NCBI GenBank assembly: GCA_004560045.1
Contig: SFWF01000037.1
Coordinates: 1 to 14,031 of the forward strand
Direction of reading: 5' to 3'
Source: a bacterium
Lineage (GTDB): Bacteria > Bacillota > Clostridia > Oscillospirales > Acutalibacteraceae
Length of the DNA stretch: 14,031 nucleotides
Position 1 is the stretch's first letter. The number at the start of each line of letters is the position of its first letter. Below the pieces are notes generated by a model. It did not search any database, was not told the origin of the DNA, and was given only the letters and a program-made list of their open reading frames with translations. Positions 1 through 5,845 of this stretch are shown piece by piece. The translations under genes and the position numbers were made by a program.

Positions 1-147
1 CGAAAACGATATTTGCGCCTTTGGCGCAAAATGGTGTTCCTCCCTGCGGTCGGAAATACGACCCTACGGGTCGCGGTCCCCCTTCCCCCAAGGGAAGGCT
101 GACGGATACCGAAGCAGTCTTATTTGCGGTATCCATTACTCTTTTTC

Positions 148-234
148 CTCGCGCGTAGCGCTACTCACGCCGCAGGCGTTACTCTTTTCTGTTCACTGTC
201 CACTGTCTACTGCCACCGGCCCCTGCGCAGCCCT
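148..234 (+). repeat. Composite intergenic repeat, copy A
   Basis: This block matches 851-940 in the same orientation. Both begin with CTCGCGCGTAGCGCTACTC, continue through ACTCTTTTCTGTTCACTG, then short CACTG units, and end in CACCGGC/TCCTGCGCAGCCC. The few differences are substitutions and a small indel in the CACTG units. It lies downstream of spoIIID, while copy B lies upstream of it. Neither copy encodes anything recognisable. It is probably a dispersed non-coding repeat of this genome. Confidence 0.75.
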
Positions 235-290
235 TTCCCATTTCCCATTTCCCTTTTCCCTAATCTTTTTCCCCTTTCCCTCGCGAAGCG

Positions 291-340
291 TTCGGTATCC
301 GTTTTTAATTTTCAACTTTCAACTTTCAATTTTCAATTAA
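291..340 (-). repeat. Inverted AT-rich repeat, left arm
   Basis: Read on the minus strand this is AATTGAAAATTGAAAG units ending in AAAAACGGATACCGAA. The same series appears on the plus strand at 771-823, ending in AAAAACGGATATCGAA. The two arms therefore form a long inverted repeat enclosing spoIIID and its promoter, with about 430 bases between them. It is part of the same composite repeat family as 148-234 and 851-940. Confidence 0.65.
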
Positions 341-352
341 ATCCGCATCATC

Positions 353-601
353 CTACTTCTTCTTATACTTTTCCTTGGTCGCGAGGCCGCCTCTTATGTG
401 GCGCTCGTTTTTATTTTTCTCCAAAACCTTTTTAACCTGTCGGTAAAGAATGGGGTCGCCCTTTTTAAGCCGTTCGGTAACGTCCTTATGCACCGTCGAC
501 TTCGAAATCTTAAAAACTACGGCGGCGGCTCTTACCGTTGCCCCCGTTTCAATTATGTATTCCCCGAGCCTTGCGGCGCGATCAATGCTTAGATCTCTCA
601 T
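353..601 (-). CDS. spoIIID: Sporulation transcriptional regulator SpoIIID
   Basis: An 82-residue DNA-binding protein that, in endospore formers, acts in the mother cell to activate or repress sigma-E-dependent genes and prepare the switch to sigma-K. The helix-turn-helix is visible in the middle (VRAAAVVFKISKSTVHKD), followed by the family-typical TERL and the basic C-terminal tail RHIRGGLATKEKYKKK, which contacts DNA. An in-frame ATG six codons upstream (617-619) is also available. I choose 601 because GGGAG stands 8 nt before it and because 82 residues is close to the family length. A sigma-E-type promoter lies at 627-655. The gene stands alone between repeats; the spoIIQ neighbour common in other Bacillota is not here. 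Confidence 0.95.
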   Translation of the reverse strand: MRDLSIDRAARLGEYIIETGATVRAAAVVFKISKSTVHKDVTERLKKGDPILYRQVKKVLEKNKNERHIRGGLATKEKYKKK

Positions 602-626
602 AAAATCAACTCCCGTCATACAGTAA

Positions 627-655
627 ATTCTATGAGAGGCACCCGAAAAATATGA
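627..655 (-). promoter_or_regulatory. Probable sigma-E promoter of spoIIID
   Basis: On the minus strand, TCATATT (649-655) and CATAGAAT (627-634) are separated by 14 nt. This matches the known Bacillus sigma-E consensus (KMATATT, 13-15 nt, CATACAHT) at every -35 position and at all but one -10 position. The -10 lies about 25 nt upstream of the chosen spoIIID start. Sigma-E control of spoIIID is established in Bacillus and Clostridium; assignment here rests on the motif alone. Confidence 0.8.
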
Positions 656-770
656 AAAACAAAAAACTTATTCAAAAAGATAATATCTTCTGCGTGCCGC
701 AGAGGTTTAGCTTTAATGGTTAGGGACGAGGGCCTGGGGCCTAGGGCCGAGGGAAGAGGCGCGGATAAAA

Positions 771-823
771 TTGAGAATTGAAAGTTGAAAATTAAAAATT
801 AAAAATTAAAAACGGATATCGAA
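771..823 (+). repeat. Inverted AT-rich repeat, right arm
   Basis: Tandem GAATTGAAAGTTGAAAATTA and AAAATTA units lead into AAAAACGGATATCGAAGCAG. It is the inverted partner of 291-340. The final ACGGATAYCGAAGCAG also recurs directly at 102-117 ahead of copy A, so the same segment order precedes both composite repeats. Confidence 0.65.
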
Positions 824-850
824 GCAGTTTCGCTTTCTTCACTCTTATTA

Positions 851-940
851 CTCGCGCGTAGCGCTACTCACGCCGAAGGCATTACTCTTTTCTGTTCACT
901 GACCACTGACCACTGCGGCCACCGGCTCCTGCGCAGCCCC
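851..940 (+). repeat. Composite intergenic repeat, copy B
   Basis: Direct copy of 148-234, beginning CTCGCGCGTAGCGCTACTC and ending TGCGCAGCCCC. Here the CACTG unit is more regular (CTGACCACTGACCACTG). A pyrimidine-rich stretch ending CCCTAAACC follows, as it does after copy A. A third short fragment of the family (GCAGCCCCTTTTCCCTAA) occurs near 2980-2997, upstream of the ABC-F gene. Confidence 0.75.
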
Positions 941-997
941 TTGTCCCTCATCCCTCTTCCCTAAACCTCAATATTTACCTCGGCGAAGCCGAAGATG

Positions 998-1026
998 AAA
1001 AAAACCGCCCTAAGGCGGTTTTTTTT
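998..1026 (-). terminator. Intrinsic terminator of the ABC-F gene
   Basis: AAACCGCC and GGCGGTTT form a stem around a CTAA loop (1010-1013), flanked by A- and T-runs on both sides. It directly follows the ABC-F stop codon (1025-1027). The A/T runs on each side mean it could also stop transcription on the plus strand. Confidence 0.9.
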
Positions 1027-2905
1027 ATTGCTCTTCAAGCTCTTCGCTTATTTCTTCCCAGCGGGCGAGGGCGGTAAGCTGATTTTCCTTAACCTGCTCG
1101 AGCTCGGCCGAAAGCTTTATCATAAGCTCGTAGTCGGCGGCATTTTCGGGGTCGCAAAGGGCCGTCTCAAGCTCGTTTTGTCTTTCCTCCAGGGCTGCGA
1201 TCTCTTCCTCGGTCTTTTTAAGCTCGGTCTTAAGCCGTCTCTGCCTTGCGGCGGCCTCCTTTTGCTGTTTATAGGAGAGGCCTCCTGCGCCAACCGTCTT
1301 TTTCTCGGTAACGGCAACTGTTTCACCGGCCTTAAGCTCTAAATAGCTGTCGTAATTTCCGCTTAGCTCCTTAAGGGTATCGCCGTCAAAGTAGAAGATA
1401 CGGTCGGCGATGCGGTTAATAAAATATCGGTCGTGGGAAACGGCCAGGATCGTCCCCTCGAAGTCCTCAAGGGCGTCCTCCAAAATCTCTCTTGAGGCAA
1501 GGTCCAAATGGTTTGTCGGCTCGTCGAGGAGGAGAAAATTATCCCGACGAAGCATCAGGGAGCAAAGGGCAACCCTTGCCCTTTCTCCTCCGCTCAGCTC
1601 GGAAATGGGTCTGAAAACCTCGTCCCCCTTAAACAAAAAGAGGGCAAGAGCACAGCGCAGCTCGGTATCCCCTTTTCCCGGGAAATCGGAGCGGAGCTGA
1701 GAAAAAACGGTGTTATCCTCATTTAGCGTACCGCCGTGCTGATCAAAATAGCCGACCTTGACCCCGATACCCCGTCTTCCCTCTCCCGAAAGGAGGCTTT
1801 TAAGTAGGGTGGTCTTTCCGCAACCGTTTTTACCGATGATTACGATTCGGTTGCCCCGTCTTACCGAGAAGCCAACGTCCTTATAAAGGGTCTTGGAGCC
1901 GAAACAGCAGGAGGCGCCGTGCAGGGTCAAAACCTCGTCGGAGCAGATGCTTCCCGAGGTAAAGCGAAGGGTCATCTGAGCGGCCTCTGCTGCGGGTATG
2001 TCGAGCTCCTTTAACATTCGGTCGATCTGCTTTTGCTTGGATTCGGCGGTCCTAATGTTCTTTTCGCGGTTCCAGCGGCGTTGCTGCTCGATAATTCCCT
2101 CAATGCGGTGAACCTCGCGCATGGTGTTGTCGTATTCCCGCTTTATGCTTTCCTCGCGGTGGGCCCGAAGCTCTAAATATTTCGTGTAGTTACCGGGGTA
2201 GCAGTAGAGCTTTTTATGCTCGATAGAAAGAATTTTGTTGGCAACGCGGTCGAGGAAAAAGCGGTCGTGAGAGATGATGATAACGGCGCTTCTGCTCTGC
2301 CTTATAAAGCCGTCGAGCCATTCTATAGCGTCGATGTCGAGATGGTTGGTGGGCTCGTCGAGGAGCATAAGGTCGGGGGCAGAGAGGAGCAGCTTACAGA
2401 TCTCGACCTTGCTCCGCTGACCTCCCGAAAGCTTTCCTACCGTAAGGTCGAGCTCCTTTTCGCTAAAGCCAAGGCCGATAAGGGCGGCGCGGGTCCTGCC
2501 GCGGTAGGTGAGACCTCCGTCGGAAATGAATTTTTCCTGTAGAGCGGCCGCCCTTTCAATAAGGGCAGGGTCGGAGGAGGTCTCGAGGGCTTTATGAAGA
2601 CCGTCGAGCTCCTTTTCGGTCGCCATAAGGGGGGCAAAAACCGTCAGCGCCTCTTCGTAGCAGGTTTTAGTGCTGTCCTTGCAGGCGTGCTGGCGGAGAA
2701 TTCCGACGGTGGTGCCGCCGCTTCGGACGATTCCCCCGCTGTCACAGGGCTCGTCCCCCGATATCATATTAAAAAGGGTGGTCTTACCGCAACCGTTTGC
2801 GCCGATAAAGCCGATGCGGTCGCCCGCCTCAACCTTAAAATTTCCACCCGCAAAAAGCAGATTTTCGCCAAAGCTTTTCGATATGTTAGAAGCCTCTAAA
2901 AGCAT
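1025..2905 (-). CDS. ABC-F family ATPase (two ATP-binding cassettes, no membrane domain)
   Basis: A 626-residue soluble protein of the ABC-F class, which binds the ribosomal E site and affects translation or, in some subfamilies, protects against antibiotics. Cassette 1 has Walker A GANGCGKT (35-42), signature LSGGQ (159-163) and Walker B with Glu184 in LLDEPTNHLD. Cassette 2 has Walker A GKNGCGKT (358-365), signature LSGGE (437-441) and Glu462 in LLDEPTNHLD. The charged inter-domain linker (about 245-305) is the P-site tRNA interaction motif region. Residues about 545-626 form a basic then acidic coiled coil, as in the Uup/YdiF type. Start: MLLEASNIS with AAAGGA 8 nt upstream. It is monocistronic with its own promoter and terminator. 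The C-terminal coiled coil favours a housekeeping (YdiF/Uup-like) role over a resistance role, but I cannot settle that from sequence alone. Confidence 0.93.
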   Translation of the reverse strand: MLLEASNISKSFGENLLFAGGNFKVEAGDRIGFIGANGCGKTTLFNMISGDEPCDSGGIVRSGGTTVGILRQHACKDSTKTCYEEALTVFAPLMATEKELDGLHKALETSSDPALIERAAALQEKFISDGGLTYRGRTRAALIGLGFSEKELDLTVGKLSGGQRSKVEICKLLLSAPDLMLLDEPTNHLDIDAIEWLDGFIRQSRSAVIIISHDRFFLDRVANKILSIEHKKLYCYPGNYTKYLELRAHREESIKREYDNTMREVHRIEGIIEQQRRWNREKNIRTAESKQKQIDRMLKELDIPAAEAAQMTLRFTSGSICSDEVLTLHGASCCFGSKTLYKDVGFSVRRGNRIVIIGKNGCGKTTLLKSLLSGEGRRGIGVKVGYFDQHGGTLNEDNTVFSQLRSDFPGKGDTELRCALALFLFKGDEVFRPISELSGGERARVALCSLMLRRDNFLLLDEPTNHLDLASREILEDALEDFEGTILAVSHDRYFINRIADRIFYFDGDTLKELSGNYDSYLELKAGETVAVTEKKTVGAGGLSYKQQKEAAARQRRLKTELKKTEEEIAALEERQNELETALCDPENAADYELMIKLSAELEQVKENQLTALARWEEISEELEEQ

Positions 2906-2935
2906 AGTGATTTTCCTTTTCTACATACTAAGGAG

Positions 2936-2964
2936 ATTATATCACAGCCCGACGACTTTTTCAA
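2936..2964 (-). promoter_or_regulatory. Sigma-A promoter of the ABC-F gene
   Basis: On the minus strand, TTGAAA (2959-2964) and TATAAT (2936-2941) are separated by 17 nt. The start codon lies about 30 nt beyond the -10, leaving a short leader with no attenuator. Confidence 0.85.
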
Positions 2965-3019
2965 CGGAAAAGCGCTTTGCAGCCCCTTTTCCCTAACCTT
3001 TCCCCTTTCCCCTTTCCCT

Positions 3020-3106
3020 AAAAAAAAGACCCCTCTCCGGGTGCGCGCCATAGTGAGACATTGCCCGAAAAACCAAATTTTCACTATTGCGCACCCGTAG
3101 GGGGCC
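3020..3106 (-). terminator. Large hairpin terminator of the paaK-ACT unit, containing the shared 3' element
   Basis: Just after the ACT gene stop, the minus strand reads GGCCCCCTACGGGTGCGC, then AATAGTGA, a loop of about 24 nt, TCACTAT, a short bulge, GCGCACCC, then AGAGGGGTC and eight Ts. The arms are 3081-3106 and about 3030-3056 in plus coordinates, and the T-run is 3020-3027. Stem plus T-run fits an intrinsic terminator. The part at 3038-3069 is nearly identical to 11028-11059 downstream of the symporter gene, in the same orientation relative to the upstream gene. Confidence 0.8.
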
Positions 3107-3113
3107 TTATTCA

Positions 3114-3542
3114 TTATAAATGTGCTACGTCGTCGTCGGTTATAAGGTGGTAGCCTGCGGCCTCTAAGGCGGCTTCGGCGGCGGCGTTATCCTCGACGCG
3201 GAGGACCACGTAGGCGTGCTTTTCGGTACGTGTCATAAATGCGTAGAGGTATTCCATATTGATGCTGTTCTTGTCGAGAACGGCGAGGGCGCCCGAAAGC
3301 TTTCCGGGTGCGTCGCCTATCTTAACGCCGACAACATCGGTCATTTTAAGAAGATAGCCTGCCTCCGAAAGGGTCTTCTGTGCAACCTCGTTATCGTTTA
3401 CGATAAGACGGAGAATTCCGAAATCCTTGGTGTCGGCGATGGAAAGGGCGCGGATGTTGACCCCGTTTTTAGCTAAAATATCGGTTATATCAACAAGGGC
3501 TCCCTGACGGTTTTCTACGAATACGGTAAGCTGCTTTAACAT
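3114..3542 (-). CDS. Double ACT-domain protein
   Basis: A 142-residue protein made of two ACT domains (about residues 1-66 and 70-142). ACT is a ligand-binding fold that usually senses amino acids. The first begins KQLTVFVENRQGALVDITD and the second GKLSGALAVLDKNSINMEYLYAF, both showing the typical N-terminal strand, then G-x-L and a helix. There is no catalytic domain. The open frame extends 30 codons further upstream into paaK, but I choose the ATG at 3542 because GGGGAGG stands 7 nt before it and because the protein then starts exactly at the ACT fold. It lies 16 nt behind paaK and is clearly co-transcribed. A free-standing ACT protein next to phenylacetate-CoA ligase and IorAB is a recurrent arrangement in anaerobes. 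An aromatic amino acid sensor role is inference. Confidence 0.9.
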   Translation of the reverse strand: MLKQLTVFVENRQGALVDITDILAKNGVNIRALSIADTKDFGILRLIVNDNEVAQKTLSEAGYLLKMTDVVGVKIGDAPGKLSGALAVLDKNSINMEYLYAFMTRTEKHAYVVLRVEDNAAAEAALEAAGYHLITDDDVAHL

Positions 3543-3558
3543 AATTTTTCCTCCCCTA

Positions 3559-4869
3559 TTAGTCGTGTAGCTTTCTCTTATCAACAACTCTAACGGCCTT
3601 GCCCTCGCTTCGGGTGATGGACTTAGGCGCAACGAGGTGAACGGCGGGATTGATACCGAGCATGGTCTTCATAGCCTCGGCAAGCTTCTTTTCCTGCGCC
3701 GAAACGCCCGAAACGGTATCGGTGAACATTTCGGGGTTCATTTCTACCATAACGTCGAAGGTGTCGCTATTGTTCTTGCGGTCGACAACTATCTGATAGT
3801 TGGGCTCGTAGCCTTCCTTTAAGAGGACGGCCTCGATCTGGCTGGGGAAAACGTTGACGCCGCGAATGATCAGCATATCGTCGCTTCTGCCCATGGGCTT
3901 GGACATTTTTATATGGGTTCTTCCGCAGGAGCAGGGCTTGCGGGAAAGCACGCATATATCGCGGGTGCGGTAGCGGAGGAGGGGGAAGGCTTCCTTATCG
4001 AGGGAGGTGAAAACAAGCTCTCCCTTAGAACCTTCGGGAAGAACCTCTCCCGTATCGGGGTCGATGATCTCGGCGAGGAAGTGGTCCTCGTTTATATGCA
4101 TTCCCGTCTGCTCCTCACATTCGAAGGCAACGCCGGGGCCCGAGGTCTCGGTAAGTCCGTAAATATCGTAGGCCTTTATGCCGAGGGTCTTTTCGATTCC
4201 TCTTCTCATCTCCTCGGTCCAGGGCTCTGCACCGAAAATTCCTGCCTTAAGGGGGATCTGATCGGGGGTGCAGCCCTGCTCCTTAAGGGATTCGCCGACA
4301 TAGGCGGCATAGGAGGGGGTACAGCAGAGGATGGTGGCCTGAAGGTCGGTCATAAACTGGATCTGACGCTCGGTATTGCCCGAGGACATAGGCAGGGTAA
4401 GACAGCCCACCTTGTGGCTTCCGCCGTTAAGTCCGGGGCCGCCCGTAAAGAGGCCGTAGCCGTATGCAACCTGACAAACGTCCTCGTTTGTGCCGCCTGC
4501 GGCAACGATGGCACGGGCACAGCAGTCCTCCCAGAGGTCGATGTCGTGCTGAGTATAGAAGGCAACGACGCGGCGGCCTGTAGTACCCGAGGTAGACTGA
4601 ATTCTTACGCAGTCCTTAAGGGGCTTTGCCAAAAGTCCGTAGGGGTAGGCGTCGCGAAGATCGCTTTTGGTGAGGAAGGGAAGCTTGTGAAGGTCCTCGA
4701 TACCCTTAATGTCGTCGGGGGTGACCCCCTTTTTGTCCATAAGGTCGCGGTAGTAGGGTACGTTTTCGTAAACGTGACGAACCTGCTTCACGAGCTTTTC
4801 CGACTGAAGCTTTTTGAGCTCCTCCACCGGCATGGTCTCAATTTCTTTTTGATAGTAGTTTTTTGCCAT
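3559..4869 (-). CDS. paaK: Phenylacetate-CoA ligase (AMP-forming)
   Basis: A 436-residue adenylate-forming enzyme that converts phenylacetate (or related arylacetates), ATP and CoA to the arylacetyl-CoA, AMP and pyrophosphate in the cytosol. The family features are present: the N-terminal helix-rich PYYRDLM region, the P-loop STSGTTG (92-98), YGLTETSGPG in the middle, a DTGEVLPEGSKGELVFTSL segment, RYRTRDIC, a CxCGR zinc-like motif (SCGRTH) and the C-terminal PaaK domain with the active-site Lys424 in TRSEGKAVR. Length is normal for PaaK (about 430-440). Start: ATG at 4869 with AAAGGAG 9 nt upstream. It is the first gene after the T-box leader, with the ACT gene behind it. Next to IorAB it can serve either arylacetate release with ATP gain or arylacetate activation for reductive carboxylation. 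The T-box argues for the second. Confidence 0.95.
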   Translation of the reverse strand: MAKNYYQKEIETMPVEELKKLQSEKLVKQVRHVYENVPYYRDLMDKKGVTPDDIKGIEDLHKLPFLTKSDLRDAYPYGLLAKPLKDCVRIQSTSGTTGRRVVAFYTQHDIDLWEDCCARAIVAAGGTNEDVCQVAYGYGLFTGGPGLNGGSHKVGCLTLPMSSGNTERQIQFMTDLQATILCCTPSYAAYVGESLKEQGCTPDQIPLKAGIFGAEPWTEEMRRGIEKTLGIKAYDIYGLTETSGPGVAFECEEQTGMHINEDHFLAEIIDPDTGEVLPEGSKGELVFTSLDKEAFPLLRYRTRDICVLSRKPCSCGRTHIKMSKPMGRSDDMLIIRGVNVFPSQIEAVLLKEGYEPNYQIVVDRKNNSDTFDVMVEMNPEMFTDTVSGVSAQEKKLAEAMKTMLGINPAVHLVAPKSITRSEGKAVRVVDKRKLHD

Positions 4870-4917
4870 TTCTGTTTTCTCCTTTCGTTTGTTAGGAACG
4901 GGATGCTTTAGGCAAAC

Positions 4918-5205
4918 AAAAACGCCCTCTGCATTCCGATAGAATACAGAGGACGAGAAAATCGAAATCCCGTGGTACCACCTCAGTTCGCCGCTATCTC
5001 ACGATAGCGACCTTTTCAGGTACGGTCATACCTTAGTTCTGTAACGGGAACACCCGTTGCGTCCTACTTAAGCTCTCTCGTTCAGCGCACAGCTAACAGA
5101 ATGAATTCGGTTCGGGCCTCCTCACCGTCTCACACCGACCGACGGCTCTCTTAAGATTTTGTCCGAAGCTACTTGTTTCTGATCAACGCATTTAATATCT
5201 CTTAA
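4918..5205 (-). promoter_or_regulatory. T-box riboswitch leader of paaK, specifier TTC (Phe)
   Basis: On the minus strand the conserved elements appear in order. They are the AGTA loop-E motif of Stem I (about 5171-5174), AGAGAG with the GGTCGGTGTGA apical loop, and the specifier loop. The antiterminator element GAGGTGGTACCACGGG lies at 4969-4984. A strong terminator follows: CGTCCTCTGTATTC, loop TATC, GGAATGCAGAGGGCG, then TTTTTG (about 4918-4956). Pairing TTCGG with CCGAA around AGTAGC leaves TTCATTC in the specifier loop, preceded by GAA. Codon TTC (5103-5105) followed by a purine fits a Phe specifier. The UGGU bulge would pair with a tRNA ending A-CCA, which fits the A73 discriminator of tRNA-Phe and disfavours tRNA-Trp (G73). 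Uncharged tRNA should allow read-through into paaK. Confidence 0.9.
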
Positions 5206-5217
5206 AAGGGATGATTT

Positions 5218-5246
5218 ATTTTAGCACGGTAAACCGTGAAAGTCAA
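5218..5246 (-). promoter_or_regulatory. Sigma-A promoter of the T-box-paaK unit with palindromic spacer
   Basis: On the minus strand, TTGACT (5241-5246) and TAAAAT (5218-5223) are separated by 17 nt. The spacer contains the perfect palindrome CACGGT-TT-ACCGTG (5225-5238). An inverted repeat placed exactly between -35 and -10 is a classic repressor position. The same pattern recurs in the symporter promoter (9364-9392). The promoter starts just behind iorB, with no terminator between, so read-through from iorAB into the T-box is also possible. Confidence 0.85.
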
Positions 5247-5262
5247 TATTTTTTTCGAAAAT

Positions 5263-5832
5263 TTAGGCGTGGAAGCCGAGATCGAAGGCCTTTTTGTTCA
5301 TTTCTACAAACCTTTCGGCCACGGTGTTTTCAATTGCCGAGATCCAGCGGTCGTAGGGAATATCGAAATATTTTGCGGCCTTGCCCATAAGAACGATGTT
5401 TACCGCCTTGGAGGAGCCTGCCTCCTCGGCAAGAGACAGAGCATCGAGAGCGTCTACGTCAACACCCTTTGCGGTGAGCTCGTCTAAAACTCCCTCGGGG
5501 TAGGTTGCGGCCCCGATAATTACGGGCATGGGGTCGATCTGCTGAGTATTTACCACCAGCTTGCCGCCCTTTTTAAGGTAGGGGGCGTAGCGAGCGGCCT
5601 CTAACTTCTCGAAGGAGATAATAATATCGGCCTCGCCCCGGGTCACGATGGGGGAATAGACCTTTTCGCCAAAGCGGACGTAGGTTACGACCGAACCGCC
5701 GCGCTGACTCATTCCGTGAACCTCGCTGACCTTAACGTCGTAGCCTTCGTTTGTGAGAAGACGTCCGAGAAGCTTGGAGGCAAGGAGACTTCCCTGTCCG
5801 CCTACGCCTACTATCATAACACTTTTTGTCAT
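5263..5832 (-). CDS. iorB: Indolepyruvate ferredoxin oxidoreductase, beta subunit
   Basis: A 189-residue gamma-type domain of the 2-oxoacid:ferredoxin oxidoreductase superfamily. With IorA it forms the complex that interconverts aryl pyruvates plus CoA and arylacetyl-CoA plus CO2 and reduced ferredoxin. The N-terminal GVGGQG motif (9-14), the EVHGMSQRGG segment and the late NIVLMGKAAKY helix are diagnostic, and the length is typical. Start: ATG at 5832 with AAGGAGG 8 nt upstream; this site overlaps the iorA stop codon, giving a 13-nt gap and probable translational coupling. The gene ends 17 nt before the -35 of the next promoter. Confidence 0.95.
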   Translation of the reverse strand: MTKSVMIVGVGGQGSLLASKLLGRLLTNEGYDVKVSEVHGMSQRGGSVVTYVRFGEKVYSPIVTRGEADIIISFEKLEAARYAPYLKKGGKLVVNTQQIDPMPVIIGAATYPEGVLDELTAKGVDVDALDALSLAEEAGSSKAVNIVLMGKAAKYFDIPYDRWISAIENTVAERFVEMNKKAFDLGFHA

Positions 5833-5845
5833 AGTCTTCTCCTCC

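Larger units (their letters stand above)
1..352. other. Gene-free repeat-rich intergenic region
   Basis: I see no credible gene here; the open frame at 124-435 is low-complexity pyrimidine-rich sequence with no homology I recognise. The stretch opens with three consecutive short hairpins: 12-30 (TTTGCGCC, loop TTT), 59-73 (CGACCC, loop TAC) and 81-98 (CCTTCCC, loop CCAA). A longer-loop inverted repeat follows, GGATACCG at 104-111 with CGGTATCC at 127-134. The rest is copy A of a composite repeat (148-234), a CCCTTT-type pyrimidine tract (about 231-285) and an AT-rich tail of CAACTTT/CAATTTT units (291-340). The tail runs up to the end of spoIIID. No clear T-tailed terminator for spoIIID is visible. 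Confidence 0.7.
656..997. other. Gene-free region between spoIIID and ABC-F gene
   Basis: No gene is visible. From left to right it holds a short hairpin (TCTGCG, loop TGC, CGCAGA at 689-703), a GC-rich imperfect tandem of GGGCCTGG-type units at about 729-752, the inverted AT-rich repeat arm (771-823), composite repeat copy B (851-940), and a pyrimidine-rich stretch (about 934-966). It ends at the terminator of the ABC-F gene. Confidence 0.65.

Noticed and set aside
124..435. A 103-codon plus-strand open frame at the left end
   Set aside because: Low-complexity Phe/Leu/Pro/Ser translation of pyrimidine repeats, with no ribosome site, and it overlaps spoIIID.
2896..3114. A 72-codon minus-strand open frame between the ACT gene and the ABC-F gene
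   Set aside because: It runs through the terminator hairpin, the pyrimidine repeat and the ABC-F promoter. Part of its translation resembles one from the other 3' element copy only because the DNA repeats.
3543..3632. A 30-codon N-terminal extension of the ACT protein
   Set aside because: It overlaps the paaK 3' end, has no ribosome site and no ACT homology. The internal ATG has GGGGAGG at 7 nt.
3913..4911. A 332-codon open frame on the plus strand
   Set aside because: It is the shadow of paaK, which has all family motifs, and it also crosses into the T-box leader.
5225..5238. CACGGT/ACCGTG palindrome as an iorB terminator
   Set aside because: No T-run follows on the minus strand, the stem is only 6 bp, and it sits exactly in a promoter spacer.
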